Source of the DNA: Lacrimispora amygdalina
GTDB lineage: Bacteria; Bacillota; Clostridia; Lachnospirales; Lachnospiraceae
Assembly (NCBI RefSeq): GCF_900205965.1
Contig: NZ_OAOF01000001.1
Location: 186,001-250,000, forward strand
Reading direction: 5' to 3'
DNA: 64,000 bases
Made by a program: the position numbers and the translations under genes. This document shows positions 11,251 through 20,300 of the stretch, piece after piece (position 1 is the stretch's first letter; each line of letters begins with the position of its first letter). The notes under the pieces were generated by a model that saw nothing but the letters and a program-made list of their open reading frames with translations, was not told the origin of the DNA and made no database searches.

Positions 11251-12704
11251 GTATACCGATTACTGTTTTGTAACATCTCTTTGATGCTGTCAATTTCCTG
11301 TTTGAACTCGTCAAAGCTTTTTAACTTCCATTCCCAGTTAGGAGAACCCAGTGTACCCGGTGTATTGATTCTTCCTTCGTCTCCTAAATCAATCAAATCC
11401 TGCATCGGAACAATGGCAATGTCTGCAATACTGTCAAAGGTCATTTTAAGAAAACGCCTTGAAATGGTCTGATCCTTATAACCAAGCTTTTCTAATGCTT
11501 TTCTGATTGCAGCCCGTGTTTCTTTGTCCTGTGAAGCATACCATCCGCGAATTGTCTGATTATCGTGGCTTCCTGTATAGATCACCATATTACGTACATC
11601 TTCAAAATCATTGTTATTTTCTATCGGATCAAAAGTAAACTGTACAATTTTCATTCCCTTTAAATGGTAGTGATCCTTTAATACATGAACCTCTTTCCTT
11701 AAATTTCCTAAATCTTCTGCAATGATCTCCAGCCGTGGAAATTTTTCTTTGATCAAATCAAAAACTTCATAACCAGGTGCCTCAATCCAATTTCCTTCAA
11801 TCGCAGTATCACAGGTGGAAGGAATCATCCAATAGGTATCAAACGCCCTGAAATGATCAATCCGAATGTAATCAAAAAGTTTACTGTTATATGCGATACG
11901 GTCAATCCAAAAGCTATAGTTGGTTTCCTTTAAGTGCTCCCAGTCATAAATGGGATTCCCCCATCTTTGTCCTGTTTCACTAAAATAATCCGGTGGAACT
12001 CCTGCTATAAAGTCAGGCTTTCCATCTGAATCCAGTAAGAAACATTTCTGATTTATCCATACATCCAATGAATCGATTCCTACATAGAATGGAATATCTC
12101 CCATAATTTTGATCCCATGATTGTTGGCATAATCCTTTAATTTCATCCATTGTTTATAGAACTCATATTGTACAAACATCTCATACTTGATTTCATTGCT
12201 GTAAGGAGAGATATCATACTTCCTATCCTTGATCCATTCCTTTTGTTCCAATCGCCACTCATTCCAGCATCTTAAATGATTCTGCTTCTTTAAGGTAAGA
12301 AATACCGCATATAAGTACACCCATTCCTGGGCGGCAAAATCCTCATAATCTTTTGTCGGTATAAAGTGCTCAAATGCTTTCTTTAAATAAAGCCCTTTGA
12401 ATGCCCTTACTTTCTCATAATCCACACAGGAACTGTGCTCCATAAATTTGGGCGGTTCTTTCTTTAATAAGCCTTCTGAATACAACTCTTCCAAACTGAT
12501 ATAGATCTCATCTCCCGCAAAGGAAGAGTAGGGCTGATAGGGCGAATTACCATACCCCACGGGATTTAACGGCAGTATCTGCCATATATGAAATCCGCTT
12601 TTTTCCAATAAATCTATTAATTCATAACCATACTTGCCCATATCTCCAATTCCATGATCGGATGGCAGTGATGATAAAGGCAATAACATTCCTGCTTCTC
12701 TCAT
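11247..12704 (-). CDS. malQ: 4-alpha-glucanotransferase (amylomaltase)
   Basis: Transfers glucan segments between maltodextrins, making chains long enough for the phosphorylase. The 485 aa fit GH77. Visible catalytic features are RIDHFRAFD (nucleophile Asp), IAEDLG (acid/base Glu) and GSHDNQT (third carboxylate). The N-terminus [14 protein letters not shown] is the usual GH77 start, and AAAAGGAGAAG precedes it. First gene of the operon; the promoter and repressor operator lie in the 115 bases upstream. Confidence 0.95.
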   Translation of the reverse strand: MREAGMLLPLSSLPSDHGIGDMGKYGYELIDLLEKSGFHIWQILPLNPVGYGNSPYQPYSSFAGDEIYISLEELYSEGLLKKEPPKFMEHSSCVDYEKVRAFKGLYLKKAFEHFIPTKDYEDFAAQEWVYLYAVFLTLKKQNHLRCWNEWRLEQKEWIKDRKYDISPYSNEIKYEMFVQYEFYKQWMKLKDYANNHGIKIMGDIPFYVGIDSLDVWINQKCFLLDSDGKPDFIAGVPPDYFSETGQRWGNPIYDWEHLKETNYSFWIDRIAYNSKLFDYIRIDHFRAFDTYWMIPSTCDTAIEGNWIEAPGYEVFDLIKEKFPRLEIIAEDLGNLRKEVHVLKDHYHLKGMKIVQFTFDPIENNNDFEDVRNMVIYTGSHDNQTIRGWYASQDKETRAAIRKALEKLGYKDQTISRRFLKMTFDSIADIAIVPMQDLIDLGDEGRINTPGTLGSPNWEWKLKSFDEFKQEIDSIKEMLQNSNRYT

Positions 12705-12771
12705 ATATCAGCTTCTCCTTTTTTAGTCTGTCTGCCGTATATAGATTCCTTAAAATTAACTGCAGCCGGTA

Positions 12772-12787
12772 CGGAAAACGGTTTCCG
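12772..12787. promoter_or_regulatory. LacI-family (MalR-type) operator of the mal operon
   Basis: CGGAAAACGGTTTCCG is a 16-bp near-palindrome with the central CG typical of LacI-family operators. A copy differing at one base stands in front of the repressor gene (13830-13845). Confidence 0.85.
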
Positions 12788-12801
12788 AATTCTGAAAAAA
12801 A

Positions 12802-12830
12802 ATTATATTGATGTTATCCTTATTTCTGAA
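12802..12830 (-). promoter_or_regulatory. Probable promoter of the malQ operon
   Basis: A -10 TATAAT (12802-12807) has a weaker -35 TTCAGA (12825-12830) at 17 bases. The operator 12772-12787 starts 14 bases downstream of the -10, where a bound repressor would block transcription. The -35 lies within the end of the repressor gene. Confidence 0.5.
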
Positions 12831-13815
12831 TAACATCCATATAATTAATTTTACATACCTCATAGGGTATCAGAACATGTCTGCCGGTTTCACCATCAAG
12901 CAATTTCTTGAGTTCATCAAACGCCTGCCTGGACTTTCTTTTAAAATCCTGTTTCACAGTATTCATAGCTATTTGAGTGTACCCCATTAATCGAATGCCA
13001 TCAAAACCGCATACAGGGCGGAATAAATCCATCTCCGTCAACGCAAACACTGCACCAATTGCCATTAAGTCTGATGCACATACAACCACATTGATCTCGG
13101 ACGCATACTTTTGTGTAATCTCTCTTGCTTTATATTCATTAAAGTCACCATACTGTATCATTAGTTCAAAAGCATACTCTTCCTGCAGCCTCGTCATAGC
13201 CTTTAATCTTTGGTTCGTTATGTACCCGCCTGCACCTCCTGCAATATAAAGTACATGATTAATGTAGTCATTCTCATCAAAGGTTTTCTTCGCCACATCA
13301 TACTGTGCCTGAAAATGGTCGATGGATACAGATGATGTTCTTTCATTGCAGATAGGGGAATCAACCAAAACACAAAAAAACTCCTGCCTTTCAATAATCT
13401 TGTAAATGTTTTTATTCTCTATGGATAAATTGTATATAATCAAACAATTAATCCTTTGGGATTTCAAAAAATTAGTAAGCTCTTTGTAATTCATCTCCTC
13501 AAACTGAGAACTAAAAAATGTCACCACCTCGATACGATATTCTTTCGCTTTTTCAAAAGCGCCAGTCAGGTGCTGCATATTGATTTCCTCGACAAACTCA
13601 CTGTTATGTCGGATATCTACAATCAGCCCTACCCGGTTAAATTCTTTTTTAGAGAGGGAAATGGCAACTGAGTTCGGTACATATCCTAACTCTTCAACAA
13701 CTTTCTCCACCTTTAATCTGGTTTCTTCGCTCACCAGGGAATACTTGTTTAAAACCTTAGATACTGTTGATTTTGCCACCCCGGCCTTTTTCGCCACATC
13801 ATTTATAGATACCAT
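12820..13815 (-). CDS. malR: LacI-family transcriptional repressor of the mal operon
   Basis: DNA-binding regulator, probably released by maltose or a maltodextrin. The 331 aa begin with the LacI helix-turn-helix SINDVAKKAGVAKSTVSKVLN, followed by a hinge (NSVAISLSKKE) and a periplasmic-binding-protein-like effector domain. ATG 13815 has AGGAGG upstream. Two copies of one palindrome, before malQ and before this gene, indicate control of the operon and autoregulation. The gene lies immediately upstream of malQ in the same direction. The ligand is inferred from context only. Confidence 0.9.
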   Translation of the reverse strand: MVSINDVAKKAGVAKSTVSKVLNKYSLVSEETRLKVEKVVEELGYVPNSVAISLSKKEFNRVGLIVDIRHNSEFVEEINMQHLTGAFEKAKEYRIEVVTFFSSQFEEMNYKELTNFLKSQRINCLIIYNLSIENKNIYKIIERQEFFCVLVDSPICNERTSSVSIDHFQAQYDVAKKTFDENDYINHVLYIAGGAGGYITNQRLKAMTRLQEEYAFELMIQYGDFNEYKAREITQKYASEINVVVCASDLMAIGAVFALTEMDLFRPVCGFDGIRLMGYTQIAMNTVKQDFKRKSRQAFDELKKLLDGETGRHVLIPYEVCKINYMDVIQK

Positions 13816-13829
13816 CAAATTGCCTCCTG

Positions 13830-13881
13830 CGGAAAACGGTTTCTGTTATCTTAATATACAATTATTTGTTCGTCTTGTCAA
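13830..13881 (-). promoter_or_regulatory. Promoter and auto-operator of malR
   Basis: TTGACA (13876-13881) and TATATT (13853-13858) are spaced by 17 bases. The operator CGGAAAACGGTTTCTG (13830-13845) overlaps the expected transcription start, so the repressor should limit its own synthesis. Confidence 0.8.
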
Positions 13882-13983
13882 TGCCGTTTTTAATATTTTT
13901 CATAATCATATCGTCACTTTACGCGTTTTTTTGGTAATAATATATAACATTCGCTGCGATTCTGATGGAAAAAGCATTGAAAA

Positions 13984-14010
13984 ATAGCGCCGGAAAAGTT
14001 CCAGCGCTAT
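13984..14010 (-). terminator. Terminator after the FAD/FMN flavoprotein gene
   Basis: ATAGCGC-C-GGAA (13984-13995) pairs with TTCC-A-GCGCTAT (13999-14010). On the - strand a short TTTTC tract follows. It is of moderate strength. Confidence 0.6.
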
Positions 14011-14034
14011 CTTGACTGCTATCATATTTTACAT

Positions 14035-15879
14035 CTATTTTGCCTTTTCAAGAGCAGCCGCGACCGCCTCTTTGATTCCTCTGGAAGAGTTGGTCGCACC
14101 TGACACCCCATCTACAGAAGTACTCTGTGTTCTTATAATGGATGAAGTGACAGCTTTCTCTGCCGCCTCATAGATTCCCGGAGTCTCATGATGATCTGTT
14201 AGTTCTATGGCAGTCACACTTCCGTCTTTCACCACGACTTCTACCGTAATGTCTCCGTTATTTCCTTTACCTGTTCCTGTATAGGTTCCGTCCTTATAGT
14301 TACCATTTACTTCCGGCTGTGCTGCTTCTCCCTCTTCTGCGACCTTCATGGTTTTCTCAGTGAAACCGCCGTTTGCAGCGACATAGTCATAAGCCGCACT
14401 TCCTGCCAGTCTTCCGAAAACCACTATATCTGTCACCGCGTTTCCTCCCAGCCGATTTGCTCCATGAACTCCTCCAACTACCTCTCCGGCTGCAAACAGT
14501 CCTGGTATTATACTTCCATCTTCCTTTAACACCTGGGTGGATGTATCAATCTTCACTCCGCCCATGGTATGATGTACAGCAGGTGCAGACAGTCCCGCAT
14601 AGTAAGGCGGCGTACTTAACGGAACCTCCATACTTTCTCTTCCGAATTCTGTATCCTTACCCTCTGCCTGGTACTTTGCATACTGTTCCAGAGTTGCTTT
14701 CAGCTGATCCTTATCAACACCGATGGCTTCTGCCAGTTCCTCCGGTGTATCCGCCTGGGTAATAATGCCCTGACCGATATACTTTTCAATCGCAGATAAG
14801 CTTTCCCGTACAGACTGGTCAAATACCATGAAACAGGTTTTGCCCTCCTGATTTAAGATGGCCTCTGAAACCACATCTCTTGTTTCCAGCTCATTGACAA
14901 AACGTTTACCGGACCGGTTGACTAAAATTGCTCCGTTTCCGCGGACGCCTTCTGTATACATAGTCGTTGTATCCGGATTAACAGTTGGGTGGGTTTGGAT
15001 CTGCTCAATATCCACAAGTCCTGCCTTCAGTTCCTCAGCCATAACAATTCCATCACCGGTTGCACCGGAGTGATTGGTGGTGCAAAACCCTTCTAAATCT
15101 TTTTTGTATTTTACCACCATCTCAGAATTGGCTCCAAATCCTCCCGTTGCTAAAATCACAGCCTTACAGGAGATTGTATAAGGCTCGCCTCCCTTTGTTA
15201 CTGCCTGAACTCCCTGCACAGCGCCCTCTTCGCTCAGTAAAATATGTACTGCTTCCGTCTTTAAAAATACAGGTACATCCAGTTCCTTTAGCTTTGCATT
15301 AAGAGCATTTACAAGCATGGGGCCTACTGCGGAAGTATCGGACGGACGGTGGATTCTCTTAACACTGGCTCCGCCGAACTGCCCTACTACGGATAAATCT
15401 CCGCCTATTTCATTGACCCACGTAACCGCATCTGCAGACTGCTCCGCCATCACCTGAACAAGCTTTGGATCATTTAAATTTTTGCCGCCTTTCATGGTGT
15501 CTTCCACAAACAGTTCAACGGAGTCCTCAATTCCCTCTGCTTCCTGATATGGTGTTTCAGCTGCATTTAAACCACCTGTGGCACGGACAGTATTTCCTCC
15601 TGTAATCGGCATTTTTTCCAATACAACAAGATTAGTGGCTCCTTTTTGAGCCACTTCTACAGCTGCTGTCATTCCGGCTCCCCCTGCGCCGATAATAACA
15701 ATGTCCGCCTGCTTTTCATCTGCTTTTACTTCACTCTCTGGTATACCTTCAACCGCCGCTTCCTGAACATTCTTTTTCCCAGATTTGTCTAAACTGGTAT
15801 AAAGCGGACCAGATAATACAATTACGGCGGCTGCCGCGGCTGCCATGGCGGCGATACCTATAAATATTCCTTTTTTCAT
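14035..15879 (-). CDS. Membrane-anchored fumarate/urocanate-reductase-like flavoprotein with FMN-binding domain
   Basis: Probably reduces a double bond in a small organic acid as terminal electron acceptor at the outer membrane face. The 614 aa begin with an uncleaved signal-anchor (residues about 5-27). The FAD Rossmann motif VIIGAGGAGMTAA is near 60, and a fumarate-reductase-type catalytic domain follows with THPT and HHTMGGVKID elements. The C-terminal FMN_bind domain (about 525-610) contains DGVSGATNSS, matching the ApbE flavinylation motif, so FMN is probably covalently attached. The substrate cannot be told from sequence. A 9-bp inverted repeat lies upstream. Single-gene unit with its own terminator. 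Confidence 0.88.
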   Translation of the reverse strand: MKKGIFIGIAAMAAAAAAVIVLSGPLYTSLDKSGKKNVQEAAVEGIPESEVKADEKQADIVIIGAGGAGMTAAVEVAQKGATNLVVLEKMPITGGNTVRATGGLNAAETPYQEAEGIEDSVELFVEDTMKGGKNLNDPKLVQVMAEQSADAVTWVNEIGGDLSVVGQFGGASVKRIHRPSDTSAVGPMLVNALNAKLKELDVPVFLKTEAVHILLSEEGAVQGVQAVTKGGEPYTISCKAVILATGGFGANSEMVVKYKKDLEGFCTTNHSGATGDGIVMAEELKAGLVDIEQIQTHPTVNPDTTTMYTEGVRGNGAILVNRSGKRFVNELETRDVVSEAILNQEGKTCFMVFDQSVRESLSAIEKYIGQGIITQADTPEELAEAIGVDKDQLKATLEQYAKYQAEGKDTEFGRESMEVPLSTPPYYAGLSAPAVHHTMGGVKIDTSTQVLKEDGSIIPGLFAAGEVVGGVHGANRLGGNAVTDIVVFGRLAGSAAYDYVAANGGFTEKTMKVAEEGEAAQPEVNGNYKDGTYTGTGKGNNGDITVEVVVKDGSVTAIELTDHHETPGIYEAAEKAVTSSIIRTQSTSVDGVSGATNSSRGIKEAVAAALEKAK

Positions 15880-15913
15880 ATCATTCTCCTCACTTTTTCG
15901 CTGTCAGAACAGT

Positions 15914-15938
15914 TTGTCAAAGCATATAACTTTGACAA
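15914..15938. promoter_or_regulatory. Inverted repeat, candidate operator of the flavoprotein gene
   Basis: TTGTCAAAG (15914-15922) and CTTTGACAA (15930-15938) form a perfect 9-bp palindrome with a 7-base spacer, 35-60 bases before the start codon. The regulator is unknown. Confidence 0.55.
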
Positions 15939-16085
15939 TAATTTATCATAGATTGTTTGATTTAAAAAGATTTGGAATATAAAAAAGAGCTTTTGTAAGT
16001 AAAAAAAGAGAGGCTAATTGTGGAATATTAATAACCCCCCCTTTCTTTCTCCTAAGAGTCAGCCAATAAATTTCCGTAACGCTAA

Positions 16086-16129
16086 ACAGAAAGCAACTAT
16101 CTTAAATGACTTTAGAAGTTGCTTTCTGT
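16086..16129. other. 13-bp stem hairpin in a gene-free stretch
   Basis: ACAGAAAGCAACT (16086-16098) pairs with AGTTGCTTTCTGT (16117-16129). An A/T-rich tail follows on + (ATTTAAATCTTTTT), so it could be a relic terminator reading rightward, but no + gene precedes it. I see no gene in the rest of 15880-16197. Confidence 0.5.
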
Positions 16130-16197
16130 ATTTAAATCTTTTTATATTTATTTAAATTTGAAAATATATGCATTATAATCATCAACCAGTGATACTA

Positions 16198-16455
16198 TCA
16201 GAGAACAAAAGTGCCATATAACATTGGTACTATAAAAGCCAAAATCTTAAGAGTATACTCAATAATATGTTCTTCTCGAGGTTCCAGAATCTTATATTTA
16301 CTCACTAATATATTCACAACTATATATAAACAAAAATTTACAAAGAAATACTTATCTAATGGTGGATAGCTTTTAGGATAATGAAGGCGTATACATAAAA
16401 ATACAAAAAAATAAATATCTGTAATCCAACTAATAATTCTAATATATCTCTTCAA
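16198..16455 (-). CDS. Small membrane protein, putative immunity partner of the orphan toxin tip
   Basis: 85 aa with three hydrophobic stretches (about residues 8-24, 37-53 and 66-83). It starts at TTG 16455 with a strong AAGGAGAAA site. That site overlaps the stop of the degraded orphan toxin C-terminus immediately upstream, so the two were one transcription unit. In polymorphic toxin loci, a small gene directly after a toxin tip is usually its immunity gene, and membrane immunity proteins go with membrane-acting toxins. No family was recognised. The function is inferred from position only. Confidence 0.6.
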   Translation of the reverse strand: MKRYIRIISWITDIYFFVFLCIRLHYPKSYPPLDKYFFVNFCLYIVVNILVSKYKILEPREEHIIEYTLKILAFIVPMLYGTFVL

Positions 16456-16467
16456 ATCCGTTTCTCC

Positions 16468-16842
16468 TTATTTTTTTTGATATAAATTATAATATGGTCT
16501 TTCATTCACTTTGGAATGAACAAGTAAATAGTAATCCAGTCTTACTCCTCCCCCCGCAACTTCCGTTGACAATGTAATACTTGTTGCTGAAGATCCCCCT
16601 GGACAATCGCAATATTCTGCACCAACTCACATTGAAGCACTAATGTCCCTAAATCCTCCACTGTATGCTTCGGGTGTATCTGCATTTTCTACTATACCCA
16701 ATGCAACTGAACCACTAACTGGCATAATTCCAATTGAACCACCACCAACAACATGTACATACCCAGCTGTATAGTCGTTCGCATTTCCTTGAAGATATGA
16801 GTATCCGATTGTTGCAGAAAATGGCGAAATCCTAAGCTGATA
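16468..16842 (-). pseudogene. Orphan polymorphic-toxin C-terminal tip, start-less and with a premature stop
   Basis: One reading frame runs about 124 codons between an upstream TAA and the TAA at 16468-16470, interrupted by one TGA at 16627-16629. The glycine-rich translation includes ATIGYSYLQGNANDYTAGYV, GGGSIGIMPVSGSVALG, YSGGFRDISAS, then the stop, then VGAEYCDCPGGSSATS and a tail ending NERPYYNLYQKK. The text on both sides of the stop reads as one protein, so TCA to TGA is the likely lesion. There is no start codon or ribosome site. Start-less tips of this kind are typical orphan cassettes downstream of Rhs/CDI genes. The toxic activity was not recognised. Confidence 0.65.
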
Positions 16843-16992
16843 TTATTTTATTAGCTATCTTTATACAATCCTGCTAGACGGTTTTGAATCAGAAAAATAG
16901 GGCAAGTGGAGTAATCCATCACCGAATCATTCTTTCTTAAAAAAATATATTTTCCATGAACGATTTCAGTTGGACTTCTAAAGCATTATATT

Positions 16993-17032
16993 AAAACAGC
17001 CGCCATGTGTTTTATTCCAAGGTGGCTGTTTT
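16993..17032. terminator. Terminator after the Rhs immunity gene
   Basis: AAAACAGCCGCC (16993-17004) pairs with GGTGGCTGTTTT (17021-17032) with one wobble. It can act on both strands and ends the Rhs-immunity transcript before the orphan module. Confidence 0.75.
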
Positions 17033-17063
17033 ATTGAATATTGTATCTAAGGGTCTATGACTA

Positions 17064-17345
17064 TTAACTTTTTATTAACTTTGTGAAAGCCGCCTTTATA
17101 GCACTTTCAACTTCTACTTTAGTGCGATACACTTTAGGATATGCTTTGATGTCTTCATCAAACGGAGAAAACCTAACAACAATTTCTGCCAATGCTTCAA
17201 ATTGCGCTAATTCATCGGCTGTCAATTCGTCGGAAGGAATATCTGGATAAAATACTTCTTCAAATGTTTTGCAGAATGTTGCAACATCATATTCCCTTCG
17301 ATTAAACGCTTCTAATAAATAGTACAACTGCTGTTTTTTTGTCAT
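17064..17345 (-). CDS. Putative immunity protein of the Rhs toxin
   Basis: A 93-aa acidic, soluble, helix-rich protein without signal peptide. It starts 9 bases after the Rhs stop, with AGGTG before the ATG. The position directly behind the toxin tip is that of the cognate immunity gene in Rhs/CDI systems. It contains an aromatic-acidic stretch, TFEEVFYPDIPSDELTADE, and a C-terminal lysine-rich helix. I could not assign a family with certainty. The role is established by analogy for such loci and is inference here. Confidence 0.7.
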   Translation of the reverse strand: MTKKQQLYYLLEAFNRREYDVATFCKTFEEVFYPDIPSDELTADELAQFEALAEIVVRFSPFDEDIKAYPKVYRTKVEVESAIKAAFTKLIKS

Positions 17346-17354
17346 CTTGACACC

Positions 17355-20300
17355 TCATTTATATAAGAAATGTAATATCGTATTACTTGCTTTATCATAC
17401 AACACTTCTAAGTTATACCCCTTACCATTCTTAAACATTTCAATTGTATACATGGTCGCTTTCGTTCCTTGCGGATCAGGTCGTGCCCGCCCCTCTTTAA
17501 TCGCCTGAATTAATGTTTGGACAGGTACAAATCTCCCTGGATTATTCATTCTTGATTTTGTTGTCTGAGTAAAGTTAACCCCCTTTTCAAGTGTCTTGTA
17601 GATAACCCCCCCAGATCCACCAGTTATTCCTGCGCCAGCAAAACCCATACCTGTTAGTACTGCACTGGTAGAAGCTGTTGCACTTCCGGCAAATATCGCT
17701 CCTGCCGCCGCGCCACCTGTTAAGCCGATTGCCCCACCTATGCCTGCACCTGCAACTACATTATGCCAGCGGACTTCGCCATATTTGGTATAAGAGTAGA
17801 TTCCACCGCCTATCCCCCCAACTACTGCTCCAATTGCGCCTGTCACAAGCATAAAGATTTCGCCGTTACTATCCTCATACATAGTGGGATTATTCCCGCA
17901 GTAAACATACAGATTTGAACTCTGCGTTATAGCGTCAATATCCGGCAAATATGTATAAGCCTTTGAACCTAAATCATCCGTATGCTCATTTATTTTTCTT
18001 GGGTTATCCCCGTATATCATATTGCGACAATCCCAGTGAGGATCGGGAGACAACATACGTGAAGTAGTAGGGGAATAGTTTCTTGCCCGTAAGTAGTAAG
18101 TATTCGTCTCTAAATCTAGGAATTCCCCACAATACCGGAAAGGATTCTCGTCCTCTTTATCTGGTTCTCTCTCAATTCCAAATGCATCATATTCATACGA
18201 AGCTTTACACGTTCCGTTTTGACCCAACAGCTGGGTTACATCCCCATGTTCATTAAATATGTAGTAGTATACCACACGATCTATTTCTCTGGCAATTAAA
18301 TTGATTCCTCTTAAATAGGTTTTAACCTTTTCGCCATCAGTCTGTTCCGCTACGATATTGGTCCCATCCCAGCAATATGATTTAGTTTTACCCTGGCGAT
18401 CGGTCAGTTTTCTCTCATGGGTGCTGTAGCGCAGTCCATCTCCACGGTACTGATATGTAAATTCTTTGTCGTCCTGATTTATCTGGATCAGTTGGTTGAA
18501 ACCGTCATAATGTCTCCACTCATAAACAGTCGGAGTTTCCATTTGGTAATGCCCTGATAGCCTGACATTTCCCGGATAGTCTGGTGTTGGCGACGTTTTC
18601 TCCCAAATCCGGAAGATTTCATTTCCATTGTCGTCATACCGATACCGATACGTTTCCGTTGTTTTACCCTGCTTTTTTGCTACCTTTTCCAGACGGTTGT
18701 TCAAACCATACTCATAGCTGGTAACAATGACCAGTTCATCCTTTGTTCTTCCTTCCACCATCATTTTCATCCGGTTAGAATAGACGTCATAAGTATAAAG
18801 CGTCCGTTTCCAGTTGGAATAGTCTTCTTCTGTCAGACGCCCCAGACGATCATATGAATAGGAAATCGTAACTGGGGTAGAACCTGTTTTGTTAATCTTG
18901 GTTAAAATATTTCCGTCTACATCATAGCTGTATTCCCATGCAGAAATCACACTTTCCTGGCATTTATTCACCAACGTCGTTACTCGATTCCCATCATTAT
19001 ACTGATAGGTGGTTTCTATACCTGACTGGGGGTAGCGTAGAGTTTTACGATTGCCTTTATCATCATACTCGTATTCTGCAAGAACCACTCCGTCAGCACT
19101 GTTTTTTCTTACCTGCGTTAAACGGTATAAGTCATCATAGAAATAATACAAATTGATATCCGGATTTACTTTCCATTGACAGGTCAGTTTAAAGGACTGA
19201 CGGTTTCCATATATGTCATAAGTATAATCCTTTACCACATTTCCCGGATCTTCCTGGTGGATAAGCTGATCCTTATTGTTATAGCGGAAAGTTGTCTCCA
19301 TAAGACTGGTTTGTTTTCCTGCCATATTTTCCCGAATGGATTCCCGGATTCGCTTTCCATTTTTGCCATAGGCATATTCCCGTTGGCTGACTGCCAGTCC
19401 GTCAGGAGTTTTCTTTTGCGCACTTTCTAATATCACACGTTCCAGGGCATCATGCTGATAAATAATCTGGTCTTTGTTCCTGTCCGTTTTTTTCTGAAGC
19501 CTTCCGGTTTTATCATACTCATAGTATTCCGTACAACCGCTGGAATCCGTCATTGTTACAACATTTCCAAAGCGGTCATAAGTGTATGTTACCACTTCCC
19601 GCCCTTTGCCAGACGGGGTATCGCCAGTTCTCCTTAATATGATCCGATTCATTGAATCATACCGACAGGTTGTCCTAATCCAATTTCCCTGACTTAAGTA
19701 CTGGTAAGTACCAATTAATCGATTCCTGGCATCATAAACATACTGAATCTCCTGCCAGCTATCTTTTTGAGCTTTCTTTACCCATATGATATTACCGGCT
19801 CCATCATAGTAATATTTTATAATCTGGCTGCGGTGATCAAATGGTGTCGTGACTTTAACCAGCCGTCCTGCCTTATCGTATTGGAACTCACTTCTCTTTC
19901 CCGCTTCATCCCACTGGAACCGTTTATTGCCTAACCCATCATATTGAGTGCTGGTTATTCGCTCCTGTCCGGTATCTGTGCGTATATGTTTTACAATACG
20001 ACCAGCATAATCATACTCCCATCGCTCTACTTTGTTAGCAGCATCAATTTTTTGGATCTTGTTACCTGCATTGTCAAATTGGTAGGTAAACAACCGTTCT
20101 CCCGCTAAAAACTCCTTCCGGACCTGACCTTTCTGGTCTTTATAATATTCCGTTACAATATCCGGTGTATATGAGTCTCCTATGATTTTTTTCAGTTCCC
20201 GATCGTATTTTCTCCCATCTGCCGGATCGGTAAAGACCTGATCGTATTCATACTTCTCCTCATAGCCCACCTGGGCAATACCACGAGACAGTATCCTGCC

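Noticed and set aside
14373..15302. Open frames opposite the FAD/FMN flavoprotein
   Set aside because: They are antisense shadows of a clearly recognisable gene, with unlikely proline/leucine/serine-rich translations.
16541..16560. A homopolymer frameshift in the orphan toxin tip
   Set aside because: Re-reading the strand showed the frame continues through the G6 run to NERPYYNLYQKK; the only lesion is the TGA.
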